Assembly: GCA_016235545.1 (NCBI GenBank)
Contig: JACRKB010000236.1
Coordinates: 1-34,329, forward strand
Direction: 5' to 3'
Length of the DNA stretch: 34,329 nt
DNA from: Verrucomicrobiota bacterium
Lineage (GTDB): Bacteria; Verrucomicrobiota; Verrucomicrobiia; Limisphaerales; SXTU01
The position numbers were made by a program, and so were the translations under genes. A model generated the notes under the pieces. The model was not told the DNA's origin. It made no database searches and was given only the letters and a program-made list of their open reading frames with translations. Below, piece by piece: positions 7,892 to 14,763 of this stretch (within the stretch, counting starts at the first letter, position 1; every line of letters begins with the position of its first letter).

Positions 7892-9571
7892 ATGAGCGCA
7901 CGCCCCGCCAAGCGCCTCGCCGGGCTGCCGGCCTTCGAGCTTGTCGAGGAAGCCGTGCAACTGCTCCGCCTCGCCCCGCCACGCATCCTCGTCACTTACT
8001 ACGCCGGGGCTGTGCCCTTCGTCCTCGCGCTGCTCTATTTCTGGGCGGACATGAGCCGGGGCGCGCAGGCGGACGGCCGTTGCGCCAGCGGCGCGCTTCT
8101 GCTCGCGCTTCTGTTCATCTGGATGAAGACCTGCCAAAGCCGCTACGCCCTGCGGCTCCGCTCCCGGCTCACCGGAGCCGAAACGCCTCGGTGGGGCGCG
8201 GGCGAACTCATGCGCGTCGCCGCCGAGCACGCGGCCCTGCACGCGCCGCTGCTCTTCTTCGCGCCGCTCCTCCCAGTCGCGCTCGTCGCGCCCGAGGCAT
8301 TCGGCTTCCTGCAAACACTCACCGTCCTCGCGGACGGCCAGCCGCGCGGCCTGCGCGCTGCCATCCGCCGCGCCGCGCACCAGACAAGCCTGTGGTCCAT
8401 GCAACAGCGCGTGTTGCAGATCGTGCTGGCGCTCTTCGGACTCATCGTGCTGGTGAACGTGATCTTCGCGATGCAGCTCGGGCCGTTGCTGCTGAAAATG
8501 TTCCTCGGCGTCGAGACCACGTTCACGCGCGGCGGGATGGCGATGATTTTGAACACGACTTACTTCGCCAGCGCCGTCGCGCTCGCGTGGTTGTGCGTGG
8601 ACCCGCTCCTCAAGGCGGTTTATGTCCTGCGGTGTTTTTACGGCGAGTCGCTCGCCACCGGCGAGGATCTCCGCGTGGAAATCCGCCGCGCCCGGCAAGC
8701 CCCCGGCTGGCTCGGAGCCGCCCTGGCCGTGGTGCTCGCCGTCATCGCCGCCGCCGCCGAGCCGCCAGCCGGTGGAGCGCGGACGCCCACGTCCGCAGCG
8801 GCCCCCGCCTCTGTCCCCGCAGCCGATCTCAGCGAGGCCATCGAGCGCACGCTGGCGCAGCGCGAGTTCGCCTGGCGCATGCCGCGCGAGCTTGGCGAAT
8901 CGGTGGCGAAGGGCTGGCTGCGGCAGTTCACCGAGGACACTGCGGAGGCGATCAAACGCACTGTCACCACCGTGGTGAAGTTCTTGAAGAAAGTTTACGA
9001 CAAGCTGCGCGAGTTCGCCGAACGCTGGTTCAAGGTCAAGGACAGCTCTGATGAATCCGGCTCTGTGGACTGGCAGAGCGGCGTGCGCCTCCTCGTCTTC
9101 ATTCTCCTCGCCGTCGTCGCCGCCGTGCTGGGCGTCCTGCTCTTCCGCCTCTGGCGGCAGCGCCAGAAACGCACCGTCGTCCTCGCCCAAGCCGTCGCCG
9201 CCACTCCCGATCTGACCGACGAAAACACCACGGCCGACCAGCTCCCCGAAGACGACTGGCTCAAGCTCGCCCGCGAACTTGCCGGACGCGGCGAGCTTCG
9301 CCTCGCCATCCGTGCGCTGTATCTCGCCAGCCTCGCGCACTTGGGCCGCCGTGAACTCGTCGTCATCGCGCGCTTCAAATCCAACCGCGACTACGAGCTT
9401 GAGCTGCGCCGCCGCGCCCGCGCGTGGCCGGTCCTGCAAGGCGCCTTCGCCGAGAACGTCGGCAGCTTCGACCGCGCCTGGTATGGCATGCACGAAGTCA
9501 GCTCCGACGCACTCCAGCAATTCGAAGCCAACCTCCAACGCATCCGCGCCACGGGAGGACCGACGCAATGA
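7892..9571 (+). CDS. Multi-span membrane protein with DUF4129-like C-terminal domain
   Basis: This 559-residue protein has an N-terminal membrane region with spans near 40-62, 75-92, 115-140, 175-200, 215-245 and 270-290. A soluble, partly periplasmic-looking segment follows, then another span at about 393-415. The C-terminal region, after a segment reading DDWLKLARELAGRGELRLA, continues as IRALYLASLAHLGRRELV, the helical signature of DUF4129. DUF4129 domains are commonly encoded beside MoxR, DUF58 and transglutaminase genes, which fits this position. The cytoplasmic C-terminal helices may bind an operon partner, but that is inference. I chose ATG 7892, which follows the repeat element closely. 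Confidence 0.8.
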   Translation: MSARPAKRLAGLPAFELVEEAVQLLRLAPPRILVTYYAGAVPFVLALLYFWADMSRGAQADGRCASGALLLALLFIWMKTCQSRYALRLRSRLTGAETPRWGAGELMRVAAEHAALHAPLLFFAPLLPVALVAPEAFGFLQTLTVLADGQPRGLRAAIRRAAHQTSLWSMQQRVLQIVLALFGLIVLVNVIFAMQLGPLLLKMFLGVETTFTRGGMAMILNTTYFASAVALAWLCVDPLLKAVYVLRCFYGESLATGEDLRVEIRRARQAPGWLGAALAVVLAVIAAAAEPPAGGARTPTSAAAPASVPAADLSEAIERTLAQREFAWRMPRELGESVAKGWLRQFTEDTAEAIKRTVTTVVKFLKKVYDKLREFAERWFKVKDSSDESGSVDWQSGVRLLVFILLAVVAAVLGVLLFRLWRQRQKRTVVLAQAVAATPDLTDENTTADQLPEDDWLKLARELAGRGELRLAIRALYLASLAHLGRRELVVIARFKSNRDYELELRRRARAWPVLQGAFAENVGSFDRAWYGMHEVSSDALQQFEANLQRIRATGGPTQ

Positions 9572-9600
9572 CGCGCCATTTCCAAATGCGCTGCGTAGCA

Positions 9601-9739
9601 CGCGCCTTCTCCCTTCATCGGAAGAGGGGAGAAGTTGGCCGCAGGCCGGATGAGGGGAGTGGCCACCAACGCCGACGCACGCAACCCCTCACCCCAGCCC
9701 TCTCCCCTCCTCCGAGGAAGGGAGAGGGAGCCAGCGCGC
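9601..9739. repeat. REP-like repeat, copy 1 of an inverted pair
   Basis: This block of about 139 nt has complementary ends (CCTTCTCCCTT near 9605 and AAGGGAGAGG near 9718). It contains GGCCGCAGGCCGGATGAGGG and CCCCTCACCCCAGCCCTC segments. The reverse complement of 11212-11343 matches it over nearly its whole length. The element lies between the DUF4129-like and DUF4350 genes. Confidence 0.75.
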
Positions 9740-9776
9740 ATCACGTCCGCCGCACCACCGCCAGTTCCTGCGATTT

Positions 9777-9804
9777 CGCATTCCGCATTCCGCATTCCGC
9801 ATTC
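9777..9804. repeat. Four tandem CGCATTC heptamers before the DUF4350 start
   Basis: CGCATTC is repeated four times without interruption and ends two bases before ATG 9807, where a ribosome binding site would normally lie. No complementary arm is visible nearby, so it is a single-arm member of the short-period repeat class. It leaves no purine-rich Shine-Dalgarno sequence for the DUF4350 gene. Confidence 0.8.
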
Positions 9805-9806
9805 CC

Positions 9807-11174
9807 ATGACCCGCCGCCTCAACATCACGTTGTGCCTCGGCCTCCCGCTGCTGGCGCTGCTCATCGGCGGCGTCTTCCATCTCTTCTCTCTCCGCTTCA
9901 CCACCGGCGACATCTACCCGCCCTACTCCTCCCTGCGCGCCGACCCGCTCGGCACCAAGGCGCTGCTCGACAGCCTCGCCTCGCTCCCCGGCGTCACTGC
10001 CCAAGGCCTGCTCGACCCGCTCCCGCGCCTGCCCGGCGGCGGACGTGACACGACGCTCCTCGTCCTCGGCACGCAGCCCCGCGCGCTGGAACTGATGCCC
10101 GCGCACGACTTCAAGGAGGTCGAGGACTTCATGCGCGCCGGCGGCCGCGTCCTCATCGCCTGCCCTCCCATGACCAAGGAACCTCGGCTTTCCGATGACG
10201 AGGAACGCGACACGCCCGGCGAAGTGAAACCGAAATCGCAACCCAAGAAGGACGCCAAGAAATCCGACGCAAAAAAGTCCGACGCGCAGAAAGCCAAGGA
10301 CAAGAAGAAGGAGGCTGAAGAGCGCCTGCCGGAGGAAATGCGCCGCGTGAAACTCTCCACCAAGTGGGCTGTGTCCCTCGCCTATCGCGAGCTGCCGCAC
10401 GACGAAACCGGCGCAACCCGTGGCATCGAGGCCGAACGCGTCGGCAGCGATGCAGCGATGCCGGCCACCCTCCAATTCCACACCGCGCTCCATTTCCGCG
10501 ACCTCGGCCCGCAGTGGCGGACGAACTACCAGCGCGTCGAGCAGTTGGCCATCCCATCACGCGAAGTCGGCGGCCCGTGGCGGACCAACACTGTCCGCAC
10601 TGGTTTGCCCGTCGTCATCGAGCGCAGCTTCGGCCTCGGCACGCTCATCCTCTGCGCGGATTCGTATCCCTTCAGCAACGAAGCCCTTCGCCGCAACCGC
10701 CAGCTCGACCTGATCACGTGGGCCATCGGCGCAAATCACCGTGTCGTCTTCGACGAGACGCACCTCGGCGTGAACAACGACCCCGGCGTCGCCGCGCTCG
10801 CGCGTCGCTACCGGCTGCACGGCTTCTTCGGCGCGCTGCTCGTGCTCGCGCTGCTCTTCGTCTGGAAGAGCACCTCACCCTTCATCCCGCCGCACTCCGA
10901 CGCCGACCTCGATGGCCGCGCCGACCTCGTCGAGGGCAAGGACTCCGCGTCTGGATTTGTAAATCTCCTGCGTCGCGGCATCCCCGCCAGCGAGGTGCTC
11001 GCCGTCTGTTTCGCCGAGTGGAAGAAGTCTTTCTCCCACGCCCAGTCCCACCTCCGCCCTCGCCGCGAACGCATGGAGCAAGTGCTGCAAAGCGAGACCG
11101 CCCGCCCCGCCCGCGAGCGCCAGCCAGTCGTTGCCTACCAGCAGATCAGCCGCATCTACAAGGAACGGAAATGA
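9807..11174 (+). CDS. DUF4350-type membrane protein
   Basis: The 455-residue protein has an N-terminal membrane helix (about 7-27), a long extracytoplasmic-type region and a second helix near 335-352. The first 60 residues after the helix (YPPYSSLRADPLGTKALLDS) match the DUF4350 pattern, in which a surface domain begins with a 'layout of available parts' motif followed by an alpha/beta sandwich (LLVLGTQ, RVLIACP). DUF4350 genes normally accompany MoxR, DUF58 and DUF4129 genes, as here. An unusual lysine-rich, low-complexity stretch lies at 141-173 and looks like an insertion. The gene is bracketed by two inverted copies of a REP-like repeat. No enzymatic function can be claimed. Confidence 0.83.
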   Translation: MTRRLNITLCLGLPLLALLIGGVFHLFSLRFTTGDIYPPYSSLRADPLGTKALLDSLASLPGVTAQGLLDPLPRLPGGGRDTTLLVLGTQPRALELMPAHDFKEVEDFMRAGGRVLIACPPMTKEPRLSDDEERDTPGEVKPKSQPKKDAKKSDAKKSDAQKAKDKKKEAEERLPEEMRRVKLSTKWAVSLAYRELPHDETGATRGIEAERVGSDAAMPATLQFHTALHFRDLGPQWRTNYQRVEQLAIPSREVGGPWRTNTVRTGLPVVIERSFGLGTLILCADSYPFSNEALRRNRQLDLITWAIGANHRVVFDETHLGVNNDPGVAALARRYRLHGFFGALLVLALLFVWKSTSPFIPPHSDADLDGRADLVEGKDSASGFVNLLRRGIPASEVLAVCFAEWKKSFSHAQSHLRPRRERMEQVLQSETARPARERQPVVAYQQISRIYKERK

Positions 11175-11211
11175 ACCGACCCAGCGCCAACCGCTCGGCT
11201 ACCCGCCGCCT

Positions 11212-11343
11212 CTTCCCCCTCTCCCTTCATCGGATGAGGGGAAAGGGTCGGGGTGAGGGGTTACGAGCATCGGCGTTGGCGACCCCACCCCTCATCCGGC
11301 CTGCGGCCACCTCCCCTCCCCCGAGGAAGGGAGAAGGCGCGCA
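11212..11343. repeat. REP-like repeat, copy 2, inverted relative to 9601-9739
   Basis: Read on the minus strand, this block repeats the order seen at 9601-9739: CCTTCTCCCTT, GGCCGCAGGCCGGATGAGGG, CAACGCCGA, CCCCTCACCCC and a closing GAAGGGAGAGG. The two copies flank the DUF4350 gene in opposite orientation. There is no ORF inside. Confidence 0.75.
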
Positions 11344-11400
11344 GTCGTCCCGCCCCATTCGCGCCGGTTCGCGTGACTTGCGGGCCAACATTCCCTTTCA

Positions 11401-11586
11401 GCCCGGAGGGCTGCCGGAACTTAGCCGGGGGCAACGCCCCCGGTTTGGTCCACGAATGATGTCGCGTCCCGGAGGGACGGTGGAACGCCACCTCGCCGCC
11501 GTCCATCACCCCTCCGGGGTGCGAGCGCGCATGGGGCAGTTTCCGGGGGCGTTGCCCCCGGCTAAGTTCAGCTGGCCCTCCGGGCC
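11401..11586. repeat. Composite palindromic repeat cluster
   Basis: Outer arms 11401-11443 and 11543-11586 are near-complementary. Each contains its own 19-nt palindrome (CCGGGGGCAACGCCCCCGG at 11425-11443, and the GTT variant at 11543-11561). Between them are smaller hairpins with three-base loops, such as GTCCCGGAGGGAC near 11465 and CACCCCTCCGGGGTG near 11507. This mosaic of hairpins looks like a REP/BIME cluster. It lies in the 515-nt gap before moxR. Confidence 0.8.
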
Positions 11587-11639
11587 GCAAGCTGGAGCGC
11601 AAGGCTTTCAAACCCACTTTTGCCCCCCGCGAACGCGCT

Positions 11640-11680
11640 GAAGCACCGAACTCAAAACCCATAACTCCAAACTCAGAACC
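11640..11680. repeat. Single arm of AACTCAAAAC-type repeats before moxR
   Basis: The stretch carries CGAACTCAAAACCC, AACTCC and AAACTCAGAACC units in tandem. These are the same as the right-hand arms of the elements at 13566, 14726 and 15792. No left arm is visible upstream. It ends about 10 nt before ATG 11690. Confidence 0.6.
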
Positions 11681-11689
11681 CCCTTCCTC

Positions 11690-12649
11690 ATGAACACCGA
11701 ACATCTCAAACACACCCTCATCCGCGCCCGCGCCGAAGTCGCCAAAGTCGTCATCGGCCAGGCCGAGGTCGTGGACCGCGCGCTCATCTGCATCTTCACC
11801 AACCAGCACGCGCTCATCGAGGGCGTGCCCGGCGTGGCGAAGACCCTGCTCGTCCGCACCCTCGCGCACGTGCTGGGCTGCGACTTCTCGCGCATCCAGT
11901 TCACGCCGGACCTCATGCCGTCGGACATCACCGGCACGAACGTCTTCAACCTTCAGCGCAACGAGTTCAACCTCATCCGCGGCCCGGTCTTCACTAGCTT
12001 CCTGCTTGCCGATGAAATCAACCGCGCGCCCGCCAAGACGCAGTCCGCGCTGCTGCAAGCCATGCAGGAGCGCGTGGTGACGATTGACCGCGACACGCAC
12101 GCGCTGCCGCCGAACTTCACCGTCTTCGCCACGCAGAACCCCATCGAATACGAGGGCACCTACCCGCTGCCGGAGGCGCAGAAAGACCGCTTCATGCTGA
12201 AGATCACGATGCGCCCGCCGGAGCGCGACGAGGAGCTCTCGCTCGCCCGCCGCACGCTCGGCACGGATTCGCCGGAAGCCACGCTCGCCAGCGGCGCGGT
12301 GCAGCGAGTCATCACCGCCGACGCGCTCGTCGCGCTGCGCGCGCAACTCGCCGCGCTCACGTTGCGCGAGGAGCTGTCCGCCTACGCCGTGGACATCGTC
12401 CGCGCCACGCGCGCCCACGAGAGCGTGCTGGTGGGCGCCGGCCCGCGCGCGTCGCAGGCGCTGCTGCTCGCCAGCCGCGCGCAAGCCGCCCTTGCCGGCC
12501 GCGACTTCGTCACGCCCGACGACATCAAGGCGATGGCCGTGCCCGTCCTCGATCACCGGCTCATCCTGCGCCCGGAGTTTGAGATTGAGGGCGTGACGGT
12601 GAGCGAGGTGATTCAGAAGGTGTTGCAGGAGATTGCCGTGCCGAGATGA
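11690..12649 (+). CDS. MoxR-family AAA+ ATPase
   Basis: This 319-residue AAA_3 ATPase has a Walker A GVPGVAKT at residues 45-52, a Walker B FLLADE at about 104-109 followed by INRAPAKTQSALLQAMQE, and a sensor-1 segment FATQNPIEYEGTYPLPEAQ near 146-164. The C-terminal lid domain is complete (ATPase lid, ending near ILRPEFEIEG). MoxR proteins are chaperone-like ATPases that act on vWA-domain partners to mature or activate protein complexes. The likely partner here is the DUF58 protein encoded 114 nt downstream. The start at ATG 11690 gives the normal family length. It is the catalytic core of the operon. Confidence 0.95.
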   Translation: MNTEHLKHTLIRARAEVAKVVIGQAEVVDRALICIFTNQHALIEGVPGVAKTLLVRTLAHVLGCDFSRIQFTPDLMPSDITGTNVFNLQRNEFNLIRGPVFTSFLLADEINRAPAKTQSALLQAMQERVVTIDRDTHALPPNFTVFATQNPIEYEGTYPLPEAQKDRFMLKITMRPPERDEELSLARRTLGTDSPEATLASGAVQRVITADALVALRAQLAALTLREELSAYAVDIVRATRAHESVLVGAGPRASQALLLASRAQAALAGRDFVTPDDIKAMAVPVLDHRLILRPEFEIEGVTVSEVIQKVLQEIAVPR

Positions 12650-12677
12650 ACGCCTCGTCCCCTCCTAATCTTAATCG

Positions 12678-12750
12678 TAATCTTACTCTTAATCCCATGA
12701 ACCCGGAGAAGCACACGACCGAAGCCAGATTATGATTAAGAGTAAGATTA
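12678..12750. repeat. Hairpin element with perfect 17-nt arms between moxR and DUF58
   Basis: 12678-12694 (TAATCTTACTCTTAATC) is an exact reverse complement of 12734-12750, with a 39-nt spacer. Both arms extend imperfectly as TTAATC/GATTAAG quasi-repeats. The element occupies most of the 114-nt gap between moxR and the DUF58 gene and ends 13 nt before its ATG. Confidence 0.85.
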
Positions 12751-12763
12751 AGAGTTTGAAGCG

Positions 12764-14161
12764 ATGATCGTCCCCCGCACACGCCTCCTGACCTGGTTCG
12801 CCCTGCTGGCGCTGCCCTTCGCCACGTTGGCAGTGGCGTTGCCGGAGTCGGCGGCGCTCACGGGCGGGCTGGCGGGGTTGTTTGTCCTCCTCGCGCTGCT
12901 CGATGGCGTGATGGGCGTCGGCGCGCTGGACGGCTTGAGCGTCGAGCTGCCCAAGGTTGTGCGTCTCTCGAAGAACCGCCCAGGCGAGCTGGAGTTGCAA
13001 GTGGTCAACCCCTCGAAACGTCAGCGCGAAGTCCGCCTCGGCTTGCCGTTCCCGCGCGAGCTGGCCTCGGCGCAGGAAGACCTCACCGCGTTGCTGCCCG
13101 CGAAAGCCGAGCGCGCCAAACTCACGTGGCCGTTCCAGCCGCTCAAGCGCGGCAGCTTCGTCCTCGACCAGTGCTACTTGGAGTGCGCGTCGCCGCTCGG
13201 CTTCTGGTCCGTGCGCGGCGCCACGCCGGCGCAGTGCGAGGTCCGCGTTTACCCAAACCTGCTCACGGAGCGGAAGAGCGTGGCGGCGCTGTTTCTCAAT
13301 CGCGGCCAGTTCGGCGTCCACGCGCTGCGGCAGGTCGGCAAGGGGCGCGACTTCGAGAAACTCCGCGAGTATGTGCCCGGTGACGACTACGGCGAGATTC
13401 ACTGGAAGGCCACTGCCAAGCGCGGCAAGCCGGTGACGAAAGTCTTCCAGATCGAGCGCACGCAGGAGGTTTATGTCATCATCGACGCGTCGCGACTGAG
13501 CGCGAGGGAAGCGGTTCTGAGTTCTGAGTTCCGAGTTCCGAGTTCGGCGTCCGAGGCCGAGTCCCGACTCGGAACTCAAAATCCAGAACTCAAAACTTCC
13601 GTGCTTGAGCGCTACCTCACCGCCGCCCTCGTCCTCGGCCTCGCAGCGGAGCAGCAAGGCGATTTGTTCGGACTGCTCACGTTCAGCGACCGCGTGCAGT
13701 CCTTCGTGCGCGCGAAGAACGGCAAGGCGCACTACGCTCATTGCCGCGACTCGATTTACACGCTCCAGCCGCAGCTCGTCTCGCCGGACTTCGAGGAGCT
13801 GGCGAGCTTCCTCCGCGTCCGGCTGCGCCGCCGCGCGCTGGTCATCGTGCTCACCGCGCTGGATGACCCGCTGCTGGCCGAGCAGTTCGAGCGCAGCATG
13901 GAGCTGCTCTGCCGCCAGCACCTGATCCTCGTCAACATGATGCAGCCGCCCGGCGCGCGTCCGCTCTTCTCCGCGCCGGATGTGGAGAAGGTGGACGACG
14001 TGTATCAACGCCTCGGCGGCCACCTGCTCTGGCACCGCCTCCGCGAAATGGGCAAATCACTCCAGCACCACGGCGTCACCTTCAACCTGCTGGACAACGA
14101 GCGCCTGAGCGCGCAGCTCGTGACGCAGTATCTCGCGGTGAAACGCCGCCAACTGATTTAG
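12764..14161 (+). CDS. DUF58 (vWA-like) protein with in-frame repeat insertion
   Basis: This 465-residue protein has two N-terminal membrane helices, a beta-rich domain, and the DUF58 signature REYVPGDDYGEIHWKATAK near residue 205. A vWA-like region follows, starting EVYVIIDASRLSAR, where the aspartate would be the first MIDAS-type residue. DUF58 proteins are the usual partners of MoxR ATPases and can act as membrane-bound scaffolds. Residues 250-279 are foreign: they are encoded by a palindromic repeat element (13514-13596) and read VLSSEFRVPSS ... LGTQNPELKTS. Normal family members go almost directly from the DASxS segment to the helix beginning here as LERYLTAALVLGLA. The insertion is a multiple of three, so the frame is kept. 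Confidence 0.92.
   Translation: MIVPRTRLLTWFALLALPFATLAVALPESAALTGGLAGLFVLLALLDGVMGVGALDGLSVELPKVVRLSKNRPGELELQVVNPSKRQREVRLGLPFPRELASAQEDLTALLPAKAERAKLTWPFQPLKRGSFVLDQCYLECASPLGFWSVRGATPAQCEVRVYPNLLTERKSVAALFLNRGQFGVHALRQVGKGRDFEKLREYVPGDDYGEIHWKATAKRGKPVTKVFQIERTQEVYVIIDASRLSAREAVLSSEFRVPSSASEAESRLGTQNPELKTSVLERYLTAALVLGLAAEQQGDLFGLLTFSDRVQSFVRAKNGKAHYAHCRDSIYTLQPQLVSPDFEELASFLRVRLRRRALVIVLTALDDPLLAEQFERSMELLCRQHLILVNMMQPPGARPLFSAPDVEKVDDVYQRLGGHLLWHRLREMGKSLQHHGVTFNLLDNERLSAQLVTQYLAVKRRQLI
13514..13596. repeat. Hairpin element inserted in frame in the DUF58 gene
   Basis: Arms 13514-13544 and 13566-13596 are complementary at 25 of 31 positions, with a 21-nt spacer. The left arm is built of GAGTTCT/GAGTTCC units and the right arm of GAACTCAAAA units. 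It lies wholly within the coding sequence and adds about 30 residues between the vWA-like first strand and the following helix. Confidence 0.88.
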
Positions 14162-14214
14162 TTCTGGGTTTTGAGTTCGGAGTTCTGAGTTGTTAGTTCG
14201 TGAGCCGACATAAA

Positions 14215-14277
14215 ATGAAACGCAACATGACAAAGTGTGAAACCCGTGAACTCCGAGACCCCAAGCTTAAAACCTGA
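14215..14277 (+). pseudogene. 3' remnant of a second four-helix-bundle gene
   Basis: The last 13 codons before TGA 14275 read ETRELRDPKLKT, against ETCELRGPKFKT at the C-terminus of the intact gene (14317-14709). The similarity continues about 35 nt past both stop codons, giving a direct repeat at 14241-14312 and 14671-14742. An ATG at 14215 is in frame but starts inside non-homologous sequence. The body of the protein is missing, so I read this as an internally deleted copy, not a functional small gene. Confidence 0.7.
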
Positions 14278-14316
14278 CGCTCCCGACATTTCCAACTCAG
14301 AACCCAAAACTCCCCC

Positions 14317-14709
14317 ATGGCGAAGATTACAAAGTTCGAGGACATCGAGGCCTGGCAGCACGCGCGCTTGCTGACCAAGGCGATTTACCAGATCACCAGC
14401 ACCGGCCTGTTCAGCCGGGACTTCGCGCTGCGCGATCAGATTCGGCGCGCGGGTGTGTCCAGCATGGCCAACATCGCCGAGGGGTTTGAGCGCGGTGGCA
14501 ACCGCGAGTTTATCCAGTTCCTCTCCACGGCAAAAGGCTCGGCGGGCGAAGTGAAGGCCCAACTCTACGTCGCGTTGGACGCGGGCTTCCTCGCCCAGCC
14601 GAAGTTCGATGAACTCTATCAACTGGCCGATGAGACCAGCCGACTCTGCGGCGGCTTCATGCGCTACTTGGAAACTTGCGAACTCCGCGGCCCCAAGTTC
14701 AAAACCTGA
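14317..14709 (+). CDS. Four-helix-bundle protein (S23 / 23S rRNA intervening-sequence protein family)
   Basis: The 130-residue protein matches the four-helix-bundle family (TIGR02436, S23/IVP). It has FEDIEAWQHARLLTKAIY at the N-terminus, LRDQIRRAGVSSMANIAEGF in the middle, then FIQFLSTAKGSAGEVKAQL. Family members are small basic helical bundles encoded in intervening sequences of 23S rRNA, or standing alone. The related Avd protein works with diversity-generating retroelement reverse transcriptases; there is no reverse transcriptase here. The stand-alone role is unknown, and nucleic-acid binding is plausible. It splits the otherwise standard DUF58-SpoIIM order and is flanked on both sides by arms of a hairpin repeat. 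It should be co-transcribed with the operon. Confidence 0.93.
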   Translation: MAKITKFEDIEAWQHARLLTKAIYQITSTGLFSRDFALRDQIRRAGVSSMANIAEGFERGGNREFIQFLSTAKGSAGEVKAQLYVALDAGFLAQPKFDELYQLADETSRLCGGFMRYLETCELRGPKFKT

Positions 14710-14763
14710 GGCGCCCGAACCAAACAACTCAGAACTCAAAACTCCGAACTCAGAACCATCCTC

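Larger units (their letters stand above)
14161..14757. mobile_element. Candidate IVS-like element carrying a four-helix-bundle gene
   Basis: Arms 14161-14191 and 14726-14756 are complementary at 26 of 31 positions and bracket the complete four-helix-bundle gene. Inside the left part, 14173-14192 also pairs with 14293-14312 (17 of 20), enclosing a 100-nt loop with the 3' remnant of a second copy. The left arm begins on the last base of the DUF58 stop codon and the right arm ends 7 nt before the SpoIIM-like start. IVS elements in bacterial 23S rRNA have this layout: a long stem, with an S23 protein gene in the loop. Calling this a mobile element is inference; no target-site duplication was identified. 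Confidence 0.5.

Noticed and set aside
7790-9601. A 603-residue minus-strand open frame opposite the DUF4129-like gene
   Set aside because: It is composed of charged low-complexity residues with no domain, and the plus strand carries a coherent membrane protein in operon context.
9689-9913. Small minus-strand frame containing MRNAEC repeats
   Set aside because: This is only the translation of the CGCATTC tandem repeat; such peptides are frequent spurious calls.
14215-14277. A possible 20-residue peptide gene
   Set aside because: Its C-terminal part is homologous to the end of the next protein and its start lies in unrelated sequence, so a truncated copy explains it better.
14317-14709. An Avd-type component of a diversity-generating retroelement
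   Set aside because: No reverse transcriptase, template repeat or variable repeat is present nearby; the protein fits the S23/IVP group equally well.
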